From assembly GCF_003610635.1 (NCBI RefSeq), contig NZ_RAQJ01000001.1, positions 124,001 through 188,000 on the forward strand: a stretch of DNA of 64,000 nucleotides. Direction: 5' to 3'. The notes beneath the pieces are model-generated. The model made no database searches, was not told where the DNA came from, and worked only from the letters and a program-made list of their open reading frames with translations. Positions 63,698 through 64,000 of this stretch are shown in pieces; the first letter of the stretch is position 1, and each line of letters starts with the position of its first letter. Both the position numbers and the translations under genes were made by a program. The DNA is from Ichthyenterobacterium magnum (GTDB taxonomy: Bacteria; Bacteroidota; Bacteroidia; Flavobacteriales; Flavobacteriaceae).

Positions 63698-64000
63698 TTA
63701 ATAATTATTTAAAACATTAATTACTTTTTTTACTTCTTCATTAGTCATTACTGGACTTATAGGAATGCTTATTATCGACTCATGTATCGCTTCAGTAACT
63801 GGAAAAGATAAATGGCTATACACTTTAAGTGCCTCTTGTTTATGTGGTGCTATTGGATAATGAATTAGATGGCCTATTTTATTTTCATCTAAATACGACA
63901 TAAATTTTTTTCTATCATCAATCCGTATTACAAATACGTGAAACACATGGCTTTTAGACTGATTATAGTAAGGCAGTTTTATTTTACTATTTACGATTTC
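63698..64000 (-). CDS. DegT/DnrJ/EryC1-type sugar aminotransferase, C-terminal part (cut by right edge)
   Basis: The frame is open to base 64000. The visible 100 residues match the C-terminal end of DegT family PLP aminotransferases: KSHVFHVFVIRIDDRKKF, then DENKIGHLIHYPIAPHKQEA and a final VTNEE-type tail. A GTG at 63946 is not the start. With the FdtA-like ketoisomerase it would give a 3-amino-3,6-dideoxy sugar (Fuc3N/Qui3N type). The PLP Lys lies outside the window. Confidence 0.85.
   Translation of the reverse strand, partial: EIVNSKIKLPYYNQSKSHVFHVFVIRIDDRKKFMSYLDENKIGHLIHYPIAPHKQEALKVYSHLSFPVTEAIHESIISIPISPVMTNEEVKKVINVLNNY

Overview
The window is AT-rich chromosomal DNA from a member of the Flavobacteriaceae (phylum Bacteroidota). 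The evidence is the T9SS type A sorting domain, carboxypeptidase-regulatory-domain surface proteins, DUF4369, DUF3467, DUF2851 and DUF885 proteins, the rpoBC/tRNA/tuf gene order, and promoters of the Bacteroidota primary-sigma type (TTG, 17-19 bases, TAnnTTTG). Most genes lack a Shine-Dalgarno sequence; rpsU is a clear exception. I cannot name the genus from sequence alone.

Layout. 1-7.4 kb: a DUF885 peptidase lipoprotein whose ATG straddles the left edge, a surface protein, a VanX-like D-Ala-D-Ala dipeptidase, a structured gene-free region, then SPFH protein, ribbon-helix-helix protein, DUF819 membrane protein and a DUF4369 lipoprotein. 7.4-11.9 kb: tRNA-Thr, the compact idi-queD-manA operon, prfC (RF3) and a YjdI-type iron-sulfur protein. 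11.9-27.3 kb: the conserved gene-expression block on the minus strand. In transcription order it runs rpsU, xerC, hpf, tRNA-Thr/Tyr/Gly/Thr, tuf, tRNA-Trp, secE, nusG, rplK, rplA, rplJ, rplL, rpoB, rpoC, DUF3467. 27.4-54.6 kb: mixed accessory and housekeeping genes. They include small Cys-rich ORFs, acyl-CoA dehydrogenase, a ComEA-like protein, an AGCS symporter, a K+ channel, a T9SS cargo protein, an AraC regulator, a CBS/CysK enzyme, a LolC/E-like permease, a DUF1343 (NamZ-like) lipoprotein, GDPD, a fatty acid hydroxylase, an amidohydrolase, an outer-membrane barrel with a giant TPR protein, and ftsE. 54.6-64 kb: a surface-polysaccharide cluster with four glycosyltransferases, an FdtA-type ketoisomerase, a DegT aminotransferase cut by the right edge, two tandem Wzx-like flippases and two 2OG oxygenases, one of them a pseudogene.

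The most interesting signals are non-coding or repeat-derived: (i) an 11-nt Shine-Dalgarno perfectly complementary to the 16S tail in front of rpsU; (ii) a short interspersed repeat family (core CTTCGACTGCGCTCAG) in intergenic DNA, in a terminator loop, beside a duplicated tRNA-Trp 3' end and once in frame inside a lipoprotein gene; (iii) 18 perfect GTTGGTT heptamers plus a CTTTTAAA octamer array upstream of ftsE, next to a MITE-like inverted-repeat pair; (iv) an 83-bp tandem duplication of the 3' end of an acyl-CoA dehydrogenase gene; (v) a phytanoyl-CoA-dioxygenase-like pseudogene whose frame continues across three stops; (vi) a long hairpin between rplL and rpoB; (vii) a candidate small RNA near 3.6 kb. 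I found no CRISPR array, rRNA, prophage or complete IS element, and no convincing new multi-gene defence system.
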